This document shows, in pieces, positions 1 through 10,100 of a stretch of 64,000 nucleotides of DNA (the stretch's first letter is position 1; every line of letters begins with the position of its first letter). Source of the stretch: Hydractinia symbiolongicarpus (lineage: Eukaryota > Cnidaria > Hydrozoa > Anthoathecata > Hydractiniidae); the NCBI RefSeq assembly GCF_029227915.1, contig NC_079886.1:14069001-14133000 (forward strand), read 5' to 3'. The position numbers were made by a program, and so were the translations under genes. The notes under the pieces are model-generated. The model worked only from the letters and a program-made list of their open reading frames with translations. It was not told where the DNA came from and searched no databases.

Positions 1-111
1 TTGGACTTGTCGTTCCAGTCTTAATGCGCTACCACGTCCCAAGTCGTTTTCATTAGCGCCGCAGCCTTACAACATTCTTAACTGCGTGCACAGTCCTATA
101 AAGACTGCAAT
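1..111 (+). repeat. Partial satellite monomer at the left window edge
   Basis: The window opens inside a monomer, at its position 72 (TTGGACTTGTCG), and runs 111 bases to the monomer end. It belongs to the TTGTCGTTCCAGTCTTAATGCGC subtype. The same partial unit and everything after it up to 3,650 recurs at 12,922 and 20,939, so the left window edge falls inside a large duplicated block and is not a natural array boundary. Confidence 0.95.
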
Positions 112-128
112 ATGGCCTTTTGCAGTCT
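102..128 (+). other. Perfect 9-bp-arm hairpin across a monomer junction
   Basis: AGACTGCAA (102-110) and TTGCAGTCT (120-128) are exact reverse complements around a 9-nt loop TATGGCCTT. The hairpin spans the boundary between two monomers. The identical hairpin occurs at 13,023-13,049, 21,040-21,066, 40,515-40,541, 41,789-41,815 and 42,517-42,543. Many other monomers have AGGCTGCAA in the left arm, which changes one A-U to a G-U wobble in RNA, so the fold would survive in a transcript of those copies. No function is known to me. Confidence 0.8.
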
Positions 129-293
129 AATAAAGGCGTTGCACGTAAATTACGTGGTTTCACCTGTCTGCACAGGTTACCATTGGACTAGTCCTTCCAG
201 TCTCAATGCGCTACAACGTTCCAAGTCGTTTTCATTAGCGCTGTTGCCTTAGAACATTCTTAACTACGTGCACAGTCATATAAAGGCTGTAAT
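112..293 (+). repeat. First complete 182-bp monomer, near-perfect-palindrome subtype
   Basis: This copy defines the phase used throughout. It starts ATGGCCTTTTGCAG and ends GGCTGTAAT, just before the next ATGGCC at 294. It carries the strongest form of the internal dyad, CACGTAAATTACGTG at 142-156. Compared with the next monomer it has 25 substitutions and no indel, clustered around the dyad, the CCTTCCAGTCTC stretch and the CATTAGCGC...TTAGAACATTC stretch. Near-identical copies of this subtype recur throughout, for example at 2,661, 8,848, 13,033 and 21,050. Confidence 0.93.
142..156 (+). other. Palindromic dyad, 7-bp arms (strong form)
   Basis: CACGTAAATTACGTG is symmetric except for its central base: CACGTAA and TTACGTG are reverse complements. 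The site lies at monomer positions 31-45. Other monomers carry CACGTAAATCACGTG (5-bp arms) or broken forms such as CACGTAAAACACGCGG and CACGTAAATCACGCGG. In the first 15 complete monomers I count nine with intact CACGT/ACGTG arms. A dyad of this size could bind a dimeric protein; that is inference, not seen. Confidence 0.8.
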
Positions 294-498
294 ATGGCCT
301 TTTGCAGTCTAATAAAAGCCTCACACGTAAATCACGTTGTTCCATCTGCCTGCGCAGGTTACCATTGGACTACTCTTTAAAGTCTCAATGCGCTACCACG
401 TCCCAAGTCGTCTTCATTAGCACCGTTGCTTTACAACACTATTAACTACGTGCACAGTCCTATAAAGGCAGTAATATTGCCTTTTGCAGTATAAAAAA

Positions 499-520
499 GA
501 CGTCACACGTAAATCACGTG
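499..520 (+). other. GACGTCAC plus ATCACGTG motif cluster in one monomer subtype
   Basis: In the subtype with a TATAAAAAAGACGTCACACG start, palindromic GACGTC (499-504) is followed by CACGTAAATCACGTG (506-520). ATCACGTG at 513-520 matches the E-box core CACGTG and also the budding-yeast CDEI consensus RTCACRTG, bound by Cbf1. GACGTCAC resembles a CRE/ATF half-site arrangement. The cluster recurs in dozens of monomers, for example those starting 1,386, 3,750 and 18,330. The match is short and may be fortuitous; no budding-yeast point centromere has such arrays. Confidence 0.5.
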
Positions 521-1009
521 GTTTCACCTGTCTGCCCAGATTACCATTCGACTGTTCCTTCCAGTCTCGATGCACTTCAATGTTCCAAGTGGTTTTCCTT
601 AGCGCCGTGGCCTTAGAACACTCTTAACTACGTGCACAGTCCTATAAAGACCGTAATATACCCTTTTGCAGTCCAATAAAAGCCTCACACGTAAATGACG
701 TGGTTCCATCTGCCTGCGCAGTTTACCACTACACTATTCCTTCCAGTCTCAATGCGCTACAACGTTCCAAGTCGTTTTCATTAGCGCCGCTGCCTTACAA
801 CAGTCTTAACTACGTGCACAGTCCTATAAAGGCTGTAATATGGCCTTTTGCAGTCTAATAAAACCCTAGCACGTAAGTCACGTGGAATCACCTGTCTGCG
901 CAGGTTACCATTGGACTAGTCCTTTCAGTCTCGATGCACTACAACGTCCCAAGTCGTTTTCATTAGCGCCGCTGCCTTACAACACTCCTAACTACGTGCA
1001 CTGTCCTAT

Positions 1010-1030
1010 AAAGGCCGTAATATGGCCTTT
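1010..1030 (+). other. Monomer-junction stem-loop AAAGGCC-N7-GGCCTTT
   Basis: AAAGGCC (1010-1016), loop GTAATAT, GGCCTTT (1024-1030) form a 7-bp perfect inverted repeat across the boundary of two monomers. Monomers with AAAGGCTG instead keep the fold with one G-U pair in RNA. Subtypes reading GACCGTAATATACCC or GGTGTAATGTAGCC lose it, so the stem-loop is present in a subset of monomers. Confidence 0.75.
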
Positions 1031-1749
1031 TGCAGTCTAATAAAAACCTCGCACGTAAAACACGCGGTTTCACCTGTCTGCGCAGGTTACCATTCGACTG
1101 TTCCTTCCAGTCTCGATGCACTTCAATGTTCCAAGTGGTTTTCCTTAGCGCCGTGGCCTTAGAACACTCTTAACTACTTGCACAGTCCTATAAAGACCGT
1201 AATATACCCTTTTGCAGTCCAATAAAGGCCGCACACGTAAATCACGCGGTTTCAGCTGCCCGCGCAGGTTACCATTAGACTAGTCCTTAAAGTTTCAATG
1301 CGCTACCACGTCCCAAGTCGTCTTCATTAGCGCCGTTGCTCTACAACACTATTAACTACGTGCACAGTCCTATAAAGGCTGTAATATTGCCTTTTGAAGT
1401 ATTAAAAAGACGTCACACGTAAATCACGTGGTTTCACCTGTCTGCCCAGATTACCATTCGACTGTTCCTTCCAGTCTCGATGCACTTCAATGTTCCAAGT
1501 GGTTTTCCTTAGTGCTGTGGCCTTAGAACACTCTTAACTACGTGCACAGTCCTATAAAGGCCGTAATATTGCCTTTTGCAGTATAAAAAAGACGTCACAC
1601 GTAATTCACGTGGTTTCACCTGTCTGCCCAGATTACCATTCGACTGTTCCTTCCAGTCTCGATGCACTTCAATGTTCCAAGTGGTTTTCCTTAGCGCCGT
1701 GGCCTTAGAACACTCTTAACTACGTGCACAGTCCTATAAAGACCGTAAT

Positions 1750-1932
1750 ATACCCTTTTGCAGTCCAATAGAGGCCGCACACGTAAATCACGCAGTTTCA
1801 GCTGCCTGCGCAGGTTTTCCATTGGACTAGTCCTTCCAGTCTGAATGCGTTACAACGTCTCAAGTCGTTATCATTAGCGCCGTTGCTTTACAACACTATT
1901 AACTGCGTGTACAGTCCTATAAAGACCGTAAC
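1750..1932 (+). repeat. 183-bp monomer (one-base insertion, GGTTTTCC)
   Basis: The usual GGTTACCATTGG reads GGTTTTCCATTGG, one base longer, so this monomer is 183 bp. The same variant recurs with its whole block near 8,003, 14,724, 22,753, 26,031, 29,122 and 34,763. The shared indel shows that these copies descend from one ancestor by block duplication rather than by independent mutation. Confidence 0.85.
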
Positions 1933-1982
1933 ATACCCTTTTGCAGTCCATTAAAGGTCGCACACGTAAATCACGTGGTTTC

Positions 1983-1998
1983 ACCTGCCTGCGCAGGT
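1983..1998 (+). other. Short hairpin ACCTGC-CTGC-GCAGGT
   Basis: Six-base arms ACCTGC and GCAGGT flank a 4-nt loop. It is formed in monomers that read CACCTGCCTGCGCAGGTT. In the commoner CACCTGTCTGCGCAGGTT form one pair becomes a G-U wobble, and the 8-base palindrome CTGCGCAG inside remains. Monomers with CTGCCCAGAT or CTGCACCGGT lack it. Confidence 0.7.
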
Positions 1999-2009
1999 TA
2001 CCATTGGAC

Positions 2010-4557
2010 TGTTCCTTCCAGTCTCGATGCACTACAACGTCCCAAGTCGTTTTCATTAGCGCCGCTGCCTTACAACACTCCTAACTACGTGCACAGTCCT
2101 ATAAAGGCCGTAATATGGCCTTTTTCAGTCTAATAAAAACCTCGCACGTAAAACACGCGGTTTCACCTGTCTGGGCAGGTTACCATTGGACTAGTCCTTC
2201 CAATCTCCATGCGCTACAACGTCCCAAGTCGTTTTCATTAGCGCCATTGCATTAGAACACTCTTAACTACGTGCACAGTCCTATAAAGGCTGTAATATGG
2301 CCCTTTGCGATCTAATAAAAGCCTCACACGTAAATCACGTGGTTCCATCTGCCTGCACCGGTTACCATTGGTCTTGTCGTTCCAGTCTTAATGCGCTACC
2401 ACGACCCAAGTCGTTTTCATTAGCGCCGCAGCCTTACAACAATCTTAACTACGTGTACAGTCCTATAAAGGCCGTAATATGGTCTTTTGCAGTCTAATAA
2501 AAACCTCGCACGTAAATCACGCGGTTTCATCTGTCTTCGCAGGTCACCATTGGAGTAGTCCTTCCAGTCTCAATGCGCTACAACGTCCCAAGTCGTTTTC
2601 AATACCGCCGTTGCTTTACAACACTGTTAACTGCGTGCACAGTCCTATAAAGGCTGCAATATGGCCTTTTGCAGTCTAATAAAGGCGTTGCACGTAAATT
2701 ACGTGGTTTCACCTGTCTGCACAGGTTACCATTGGACTAGTCCTTCCAGTCTCAATGCGCTACAACGTTCCAAGTCGTTTTCATTAGCGCTGTTGCCTTA
2801 GAACATTCTTAACTACGTGCACAGTCATATAAAGGCTGTAATATGGCCTTTTGCAGTCTAATAAAAGCCTCACACGTAAATCACGTTGTTCCATCTGCCT
2901 GCGCAGGTTACCATTGGACTACTCCTTAAAGTCTCAATGCGCTACCACGTCCCAAGTCGTTTTCTTTAGCGGCGCTGCCTTACAACACTCTTAACTACGT
3001 GCACAGTCCTTTAAAGGCCGTAATATGGCCTTTTGCAGTCTAATAAAAACCTCGCACGTAAATCACGCGGTTTCACCTGTCTGCGCAGGTTACCATGGAC
3101 TAGTTCGTCCAGTCTCAATGCGGCACAATGTCCCAAGTTGTTTTCCTCAGCGCGGTGGCCTTAGACCACTCTTAACTACGTGCACAGTCCTATAAAGACC
3201 GCAATACACCTTTTTGCAGTCCAATAAAGGCCGCACACATAAATCACGCGGTTTCAGCTGCCTGCACCGGTTACCATTGGACTTGTCGTTCCAGTCTTAA
3301 TGCGCTACCACGTCCCAAGTCGTTTTCATTAGCGCCGCAGCCTTACAACATTCTTAACTGCGTGCACAGTCCTATAACGGCTGCAATATGGCCTTTTGCA
3401 GTCTAATAAAGGCGTTGCACGTAAATTACGTGGTTTCACCTGTCTGCACAGGTTACCATTGGACTAGTCCTTCCAGTCTCAATGCGCTACAACGTTCCAA
3501 GTCGTTTTCATTAGCGCTGTTGCCTTAGAACATTCTTAACTACGTGCACAGTCATATAAAGGCTGTAATATGGCCTTTTGCAGTCTAATAAAAGCCTCAC
3601 ACGTAAATCACGTTGTTCCATCTGCCTGCGCAGGTTACCATTGGACTACTCCTTAAAGTCTCAATGCGCTACCACGTCCCAAGTCGTCTTCATTAGCACC
3701 GTTGCTTTACAACACTATTAACTACGTGCACAGTCCTATAAAGGCCGTAATATTGCCTTTTGCAGTATAAAAAAGACGTCACACGTAAATCACGTGGTTT
3801 CACCTGTCTGCCCAGATTACCATTCGACTGTTCCTTCCAGTCTCGATGCACTTCAATGTTCCAAGTGGTTTTCCTTAGCGCCGTGGCCTTAGAACACTCT
3901 TAACTATGTGCACAGTCCTATAAAGACCGTAATATACCCTTTTGCAGTCCAATAAAAGCCTCACACGTAAATCACGTGGTTCCATCTGCCTGCGCAGTTT
4001 ACCACTACACTATTCCTTCCAGTCTCAATGCGCTACAACGTTCCAAGTCGTTTTCATTAGCGCCGCTGCCTTACAACAGTCTTAACTACGTACACAGTCC
4101 TATAAAGGCTGTAATATGGCCTTTTGCAGTCTAATAAAACCCTAGCACGTAAATCACGTGGTTTCACCTGTCTGCGCAGGTTACCATTGGACTAGTCCTT
4201 CCAGTCTGAATGCGTTACAACGACTCAAGTCGTTATCATTAGCGCCGTTGCTTTACAACACTATTAACTGCGTGTACAGTCCTATAAAGACCGTAACATA
4301 CCCTTTTGCAGTCCATTAAAGGTCGCTCACGTAAATCACGTGGTTTCACCTGCCTGCGCAGGTTACCATTGGACTGTTCCTTCCATTCTCGATGCACTAC
4401 AACGTCCCAAGTCGTTTTCAATACCGCCGTTGCTTTACAACACTGTTAACTGCGTGCACAGTCCTATAAAGGCTGTAATATGGCCTTTTGCAGTCTAATA
4501 AAGGCGTTGCATGTAAATTACGTGGTTTCACCTGTCTGCGCAGGTTACCATTGGACT
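2010..4557 (+). repeat. 2,547-bp tandem duplication, left copy
   Basis: This stretch is followed directly by a second copy at about 4,557-7,104. The offset is 2,547 bp, 14 monomers minus one base, because each copy contains one 181-bp monomer. In all stretches I compared the two copies are identical, including CTGGGCAGG, CCACGACCCAAG, GCACAATGTCCC and CCTATAACGG. The breakpoint lies within CTGCGCAGGTTACCATTGGACT, shared by both parents, as expected for in-register unequal exchange. Confidence 0.88.
3025..3205 (+). repeat. 181-bp monomer (one-base deletion, ACCATGGAC)
   Basis: The usual TTACCATTGGAC reads TTACCATGGAC, shortening the monomer to 181 bp. The deletion recurs near 5,641, 9,281, 16,012, 17,664, 24,032 and 27,126, always within copies of the same block. 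Related blocks at about 30,587, 32,768 and 40,968 have the full CATTGG, so the deletion marks one lineage. Confidence 0.82.
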
Positions 4558-7104
4558 GTTCCTTCCAGTCTCGATGCACTACAACGTCCCAAGTCGTTTT
4601 CATTAGCGCCGCTGCCTTACAACACTCCTAACTACGTGCACAGTCCTATAAAGGCCGTAATATGGCCTTTTTCAGTCTAATAAAAACCTCGCACGTAAAA
4701 CACGCGGTTTCACCTGTCTGGGCAGGTTACCATTGGACTAGTCCTTCCAATCTCCATGCGCTACAACGTCCCAAGTCGTTTTCATTAGCGCCATTGCATT
4801 AGAACACTCTTAACTACGTGCACAGTCCTATAAAGGCTGTAATATGGCCCTTTGCGATCTAATAAAAGCCTCACACGTAAATCACGTGGTTCCATCTGCC
4901 TGCACCGGTTACCATTGGTCTTGTCGTTCCAGTCTTAATGCGCTACCACGACCCAAGTCGTTTTCATTAGCGCCGCAGCCTTACAACAATCTTAACTACG
5001 TGTACAGTCCTATAAAGGCCGTAATATGGTCTTTTGCAGTCTAATAAAAACCTCGCACGTAAATCACGCGGTTTCATCTGTCTTCGCAGGTCACCATTGG
5101 AGTAGTCCTTCCAGTCTCAATGCGCTACAACGTCCCAAGTCGTTTTCAATACCGCCGTTGCTTTACAACACTGTTAACTGCGTGCACAGTCCTATAAAGG
5201 CTGCAATATGGCCTTTTGCAGTCTAATAAAGGCGTTGCACGTAAATTACGTGGTTTCACCTGTCTGCACAGGTTACCATTGGACTAGTCCTTCCAGTCTC
5301 AATGCGCTACAACGTTCCAAGTCGTTTTCATTAGCGCTGTTGCCTTAGAACATTCTTAACTACGTGCACAGTCATATAAAGGCTGTAATATGGCCTTTTG
5401 CAGTCTAATAAAAGCCTCACACGTAAATCACGTTGTTCCATCTGCCTGCGCAGGTTACCATTGGACTACTCCTTAAAGTCTCAATGCGCTACCACGTCCC
5501 AAGTCGTTTTCTTTAGCGGCGCTGCCTTACAACACTCTTAACTACGTGCACAGTCCTTTAAAGGCCGTAATATGGCCTTTTGCAGTCTAATAAAAACCTC
5601 GCACGTAAATCACGCGGTTTCACCTGTCTGCGCAGGTTACCATGGACTAGTTCGTCCAGTCTCAATGCGGCACAATGTCCCAAGTTGTTTTCCTCAGCGC
5701 GGTGGCCTTAGACCACTCTTAACTACGTGCACAGTCCTATAAAGACCGCAATACACCTTTTTGCAGTCCAATAAAGGCCGCACACATAAATCACGCGGTT
5801 TCAGCTGCCTGCACCGGTTACCATTGGACTTGTCGTTCCAGTCTTAATGCGCTACCACGTCCCAAGTCGTTTTCATTAGCGCCGCAGCCTTACAACATTC
5901 TTAACTGCGTGCACAGTCCTATAACGGCTGCAATATGGCCTTTTGCAGTCTAATAAAGGCGTTGCACGTAAATTACGTGGTTTCACCTGTCTGCACAGGT
6001 TACCATTGGACTAGTCCTTCCAGTCTCAATGCGCTACAACGTTCCAAGTCGTTTTCATTAGCGCTGTTGCCTTAGAACATTCTTAACTACGTGCACAGTC
6101 ATATAAAGGCTGTAATATGGCCTTTTGCAGTCTAATAAAAGCCTCACACGTAAATCACGTTGTTCCATCTGCCTGCGCAGGTTACCATTGGACTACTCCT
6201 TAAAGTCTCAATGCGCTACCACGTCCCAAGTCGTCTTCATTAGCACCGTTGCTTTACAACACTATTAACTACGTGCACAGTCCTATAAAGGCCGTAATAT
6301 TGCCTTTTGCAGTATAAAAAAGACGTCACACGTAAATCACGTGGTTTCACCTGTCTGCCCAGATTACCATTCGACTGTTCCTTCCAGTCTCGATGCACTT
6401 CAATGTTCCAAGTGGTTTTCCTTAGCGCCGTGGCCTTAGAACACTCTTAACTATGTGCACAGTCCTATAAAGACCGTAATATACCCTTTTGCAGTCCAAT
6501 AAAAGCCTCACACGTAAATCACGTGGTTCCATCTGCCTGCGCAGTTTACCACTACACTATTCCTTCCAGTCTCAATGCGCTACAACGTTCCAAGTCGTTT
6601 TCATTAGCGCCGCTGCCTTACAACAGTCTTAACTACGTACACAGTCCTATAAAGGCTGTAATATGGCCTTTTGCAGTCTAATAAAACCCTAGCACGTAAA
6701 TCACGTGGTTTCACCTGTCTGCGCAGGTTACCATTGGACTAGTCCTTCCAGTCTGAATGCGTTACAACGACTCAAGTCGTTATCATTAGCGCCGTTGCTT
6801 TACAACACTATTAACTGCGTGTACAGTCCTATAAAGACCGTAACATACCCTTTTGCAGTCCATTAAAGGTCGCTCACGTAAATCACGTGGTTTCACCTGC
6901 CTGCGCAGGTTACCATTGGACTGTTCCTTCCATTCTCGATGCACTACAACGTCCCAAGTCGTTTTCAATACCGCCGTTGCTTTACAACACTGTTAACTGC
7001 GTGCACAGTCCTATAAAGGCTGTAATATGGCCTTTTGCAGTCTAATAAAGGCGTTGCATGTAAATTACGTGGTTTCACCTGTCTGCGCAGGTTACCATTG
7101 GACT
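4557..7104 (+). repeat. 2,547-bp tandem duplication, right copy
   Basis: It repeats 2,010-4,557 at a fixed 2,547-bp offset. It ends where the sequence changes from ...CATTGGACTGTTCC (left copy's continuation) to ...CATTGGACTAGTCC at 7,104. A third version of the same block lies at about 8,197-10,743, where it is preceded by the sequence that also precedes the left copy, so the left-copy context is the older arrangement. Confidence 0.88.
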
Positions 7105-10100
7105 AGTCCTTCCAGTCTCAATGCGCTACAACCTTCCAAGTCGTTTTCATTAGCGCTGTTGCCTTAGAACACTCTTAACTACTTGCACTGTCCTATAAAG
7201 GCCGTAATATGGCCTTTTGCAGTCTAATAAAAACCTCGCACGTAAAACACGCGGTTTCACCTGTCTGCGCAGGTTACCATTCGACTGTTCCTTCCAGTCT
7301 CGATGCACTTCAATGTTCCAAGTGGTTTTCCTTAGCGCCGTGGCCTTAGAACACTCTTAACTACTTGCACAGTCCTATAAAGACCGTAATATACCCTTTT
7401 GCAGTCCAATAAAGGCCGCACACGTAAATCACGCGGTTTCAGCTGCCCGCGCAGGTTACCATTAGACTAGTCCTTAAAGTTTCAATGCGCTACCACGTCC
7501 CAAGTCGTCTTCATTAGCGCCGTTGCTCTACAACACTATTAACTACGTGCACAGTCCTATAAAGGCTGTAATATTGCCTTTTGAAGTATTAAAAAGACGT
7601 CACACGTAAATCACGTGGTTTCACCTGTCTGCCCAGATTACCATTCGACTGTTCCTTCCAGTCTCGATGCACTTCAATGTTCCAAGTGGTTTTCCTTAGT
7701 GCTGTGGCCTTAGAACACTCTTAACTACGTGCACAGTCCTATAAAGGCCGTAATATTGCCTTTTGCAGTATAAAAAAGACGTCACACGTAATTCACGTGG
7801 TTTCACCTGTCTGCCCAGATTACCATTCGACTGTTCCTTCCAGTCTCGATGCACTTCAATGTTCCAAGTGGTTTTCCTTAGCGCCGTGGCCTTAGAACAC
7901 TCTTAACTACGTGCACAGTCCTATAAAGACCGTAATATACCCTTTTGCAGTCCAATAGAGGCCGCACACGTAAATCACGCAGTTTCAGCTGCCTGCGCAG
8001 GTTTTCCATTGGACTAGTCCTTCCAGTCTGAATGCGTTACAACGTCTCAAGTCGTTATCATTAGCGCCGTTGCTTTACAACACTATTAACTGCGTGTACA
8101 GTCCTATAAAGACCGTAACATACCCTTTTGCAGTCCATTAAAGGTCGCACACGTAAATCACGTGGTTTCACCTGCCTGCGCAGGTTACCATTGGACTGTT
8201 CCTTCCAGTCTCGATGCACTACAACGTCCCAAGTCGTTTTCATTAGCGCCGCTGCCTTACAACACTCCTAACTACGTGCACAGTCCTATAAAGGCCGTAA
8301 TATGGCCTTTTTCAGTCTAATAAAAACCTCGCACGTAAAACACGCGGTTTCACCTGTCTGGGCAGGTTACCATTGGACTAGTCCTTCCAATCTCCATGCG
8401 CTACAACGTCCCAAGTCGTTTTCATTAGCGCCATTGCATTAGAACACTCTTAACTACGTGCACAGTCCTATAAAGGCTGTAATATGGCCCTTTGCGATCT
8501 AATAAAAGCCTCACACGTAAATCACGTGGTTCCATCTGCCTGCACCGGTTACCATTGGTCTTGTCGTTCCAGTCTTAATGCGCTACCACGACCCAAGTCG
8601 TTTTCATTAGCGCCGCAGCCTTACAACAATCTTAACTACGTGTACAGTCCTATAAAGGCCGTAATATGGTCTTTTGCAGTCTAATAAAAACCTCGCACGT
8701 AAATCACGCGGTTTCATCTGTCTTCGCAGGTCACCATTGGAGTAGTCCTTCCAGTCTCAATGCGCTACAACGTCCCAAGTCGTTTTCAATACCGCCGTTG
8801 CTTTACAACACTGTTAACTGCGTGCACAGTCCTATAAAGGCTGCAATATGGCCTTTTGCAGTCTAATAAAGGCGTTGCACGTAAATTACGTGGTTTCACC
8901 TGTCTGCACAGGTTACCATTGGACTAGTCCTTCCAGTCTCAATGCGCTACAACGTTCCAAGTCGTTTTCATTAGCGCTGTTGCCTTAGAACATTCTTAAC
9001 TACGTGCACAGTCATATAAAGGCTGTAATATGGCCTTTTGCAGTCTAATAAAAGCCTCACACGTAAATCACGTTGTTCCATCTGCCTGCGCAGGTTACCA
9101 TTGGACTACTCCTTAAAGTCTCAATGCGCTACCACGTCCCAAGTCGTTTTCTTTAGCGGCGCTGCCTTACAACACTCTTAACTACGTGCACAGTCCTTTA
9201 AAGGCCGTAATATGGCCTTTTGCAGTCTAATAAAAACCTCGCACGTAAATCACGCGGTTTCACCTGTCTGCGCAGGTTACCATGGACTAGTTCGTCCAGT
9301 CTCAATGCGGCACAATGTCCCAAGTTGTTTTCCTCAGCGCGGTGGCCTTAGACCACTCTTAACTACGTGCACAGTCCTATAAAGACCGCAATACACCTTT
9401 TTGCAGTCCAATAAAGGCCGCACACATAAATCACGCGGTTTCAGCTGCCTGCACCGGTTACCATTGGACTTGTCGTTCCAGTCTTAATGCGCTACCACGT
9501 CCCAAGTCGTTTTCATTAGCGCCGCAGCCTTACAACATTCTTAACTGCGTGCACAGTCCTATAACGGCTGCAATATGGCCTTTTGCAGTCTAATAAAGGC
9601 GTTGCACGTAAATTACGTGGTTTCACCTGTCTGCACAGGTTACCATTGGACTAGTCCTTCCAGTCTCAATGCGCTACAACGTTCCAAGTCGTTTTCATTA
9701 GCGCTGTTGCCTTAGAACATTCTTAACTACGTGCACAGTCATATAAAGGCTGTAATATGGCCTTTTGCAGTCTAATAAAAGCCTCACACGTAAATCACGT
9801 TGTTCCATCTGCCTGCGCAGGTTACCATTGGACTACTCCTTAAAGTCTCAATGCGCTACCACGTCCCAAGTCGTCTTCATTAGCACCGTTGCTTTACAAC
9901 ACTATTAACTACGTGCACAGTCCTATAAAGGCCGTAATATTGCCTTTTGCAGTATAAAAAAGACGTCACACGTAAATCACGTGGTTTCACCTGTCTGCCC
10001 AGATTACCATTCGACTGTTCCTTCCAGTCTCGATGCACTTCAATGTTCCAAGTGGTTTTCCTTAGCGCCGTGGCCTTAGAACACTCTTAACTATGTGCAC

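Larger units (their letters stand above)
1..3650 (+). repeat. 3,650-bp block present three times, copy 1
   Basis: Positions 1-3,650 correspond to 12,922-16,571 (offset 12,921) and 20,939-24,588 (offset 20,938). Identity is very high; the differences I noticed are single bases, such as GCACAATGTCCC here against GCACAACGTCCC in the others, CTGGGCAGG near 2,173 against CTGCGCAGG, and CCTATAACGG near 3,370 against CCTATAAAGG. Since the window begins inside the block, its true left end is not visible here. Confidence 0.85.
1000..4557 (+). repeat. 34-monomer-offset block, copy 1 (also at 7,187-10,744)
   Basis: Sequence from about 1,000 to 4,557 reappears at 7,187-10,744 with a constant offset of 6,187 bp (34 monomers minus one base). 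Shared private markers include the 183-bp monomer near 1,818, CAGGTTACCATGGAC at 3,092, GCACAATGTCCCAAGTTG near 3,125, ACTATGTGCAC near 3,904 and GGTCGCTCACG near 4,320. The left boundary lies in a recombinant monomer: the later copy reads ACTACTTGCACTGTCC where this one reads ACTACGTGCACTGTCC. Confidence 0.8.

Noticed and set aside
1874-2056. Recurring 60-67-codon minus-strand open reading frames
   Set aside because: Same explanation on the other strand: they lie across one monomer boundary of particular subtypes and recur with those subtypes. No ribosome-binding or promoter context and no known domain.
2297-2497. Recurring 66-codon open reading frames starting at ATGGCC and ending at TAA in the next monomer (for example 2,297, 4,844, 8,484, 37,795, 63,132)
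   Set aside because: They repeat because the satellite repeats. The start is at the monomer phase and the stop is the TCTAATAAA of the following monomer. There is no sign of coding constraint, the frame shifts every 182 bp, and no protein family is recognisable.
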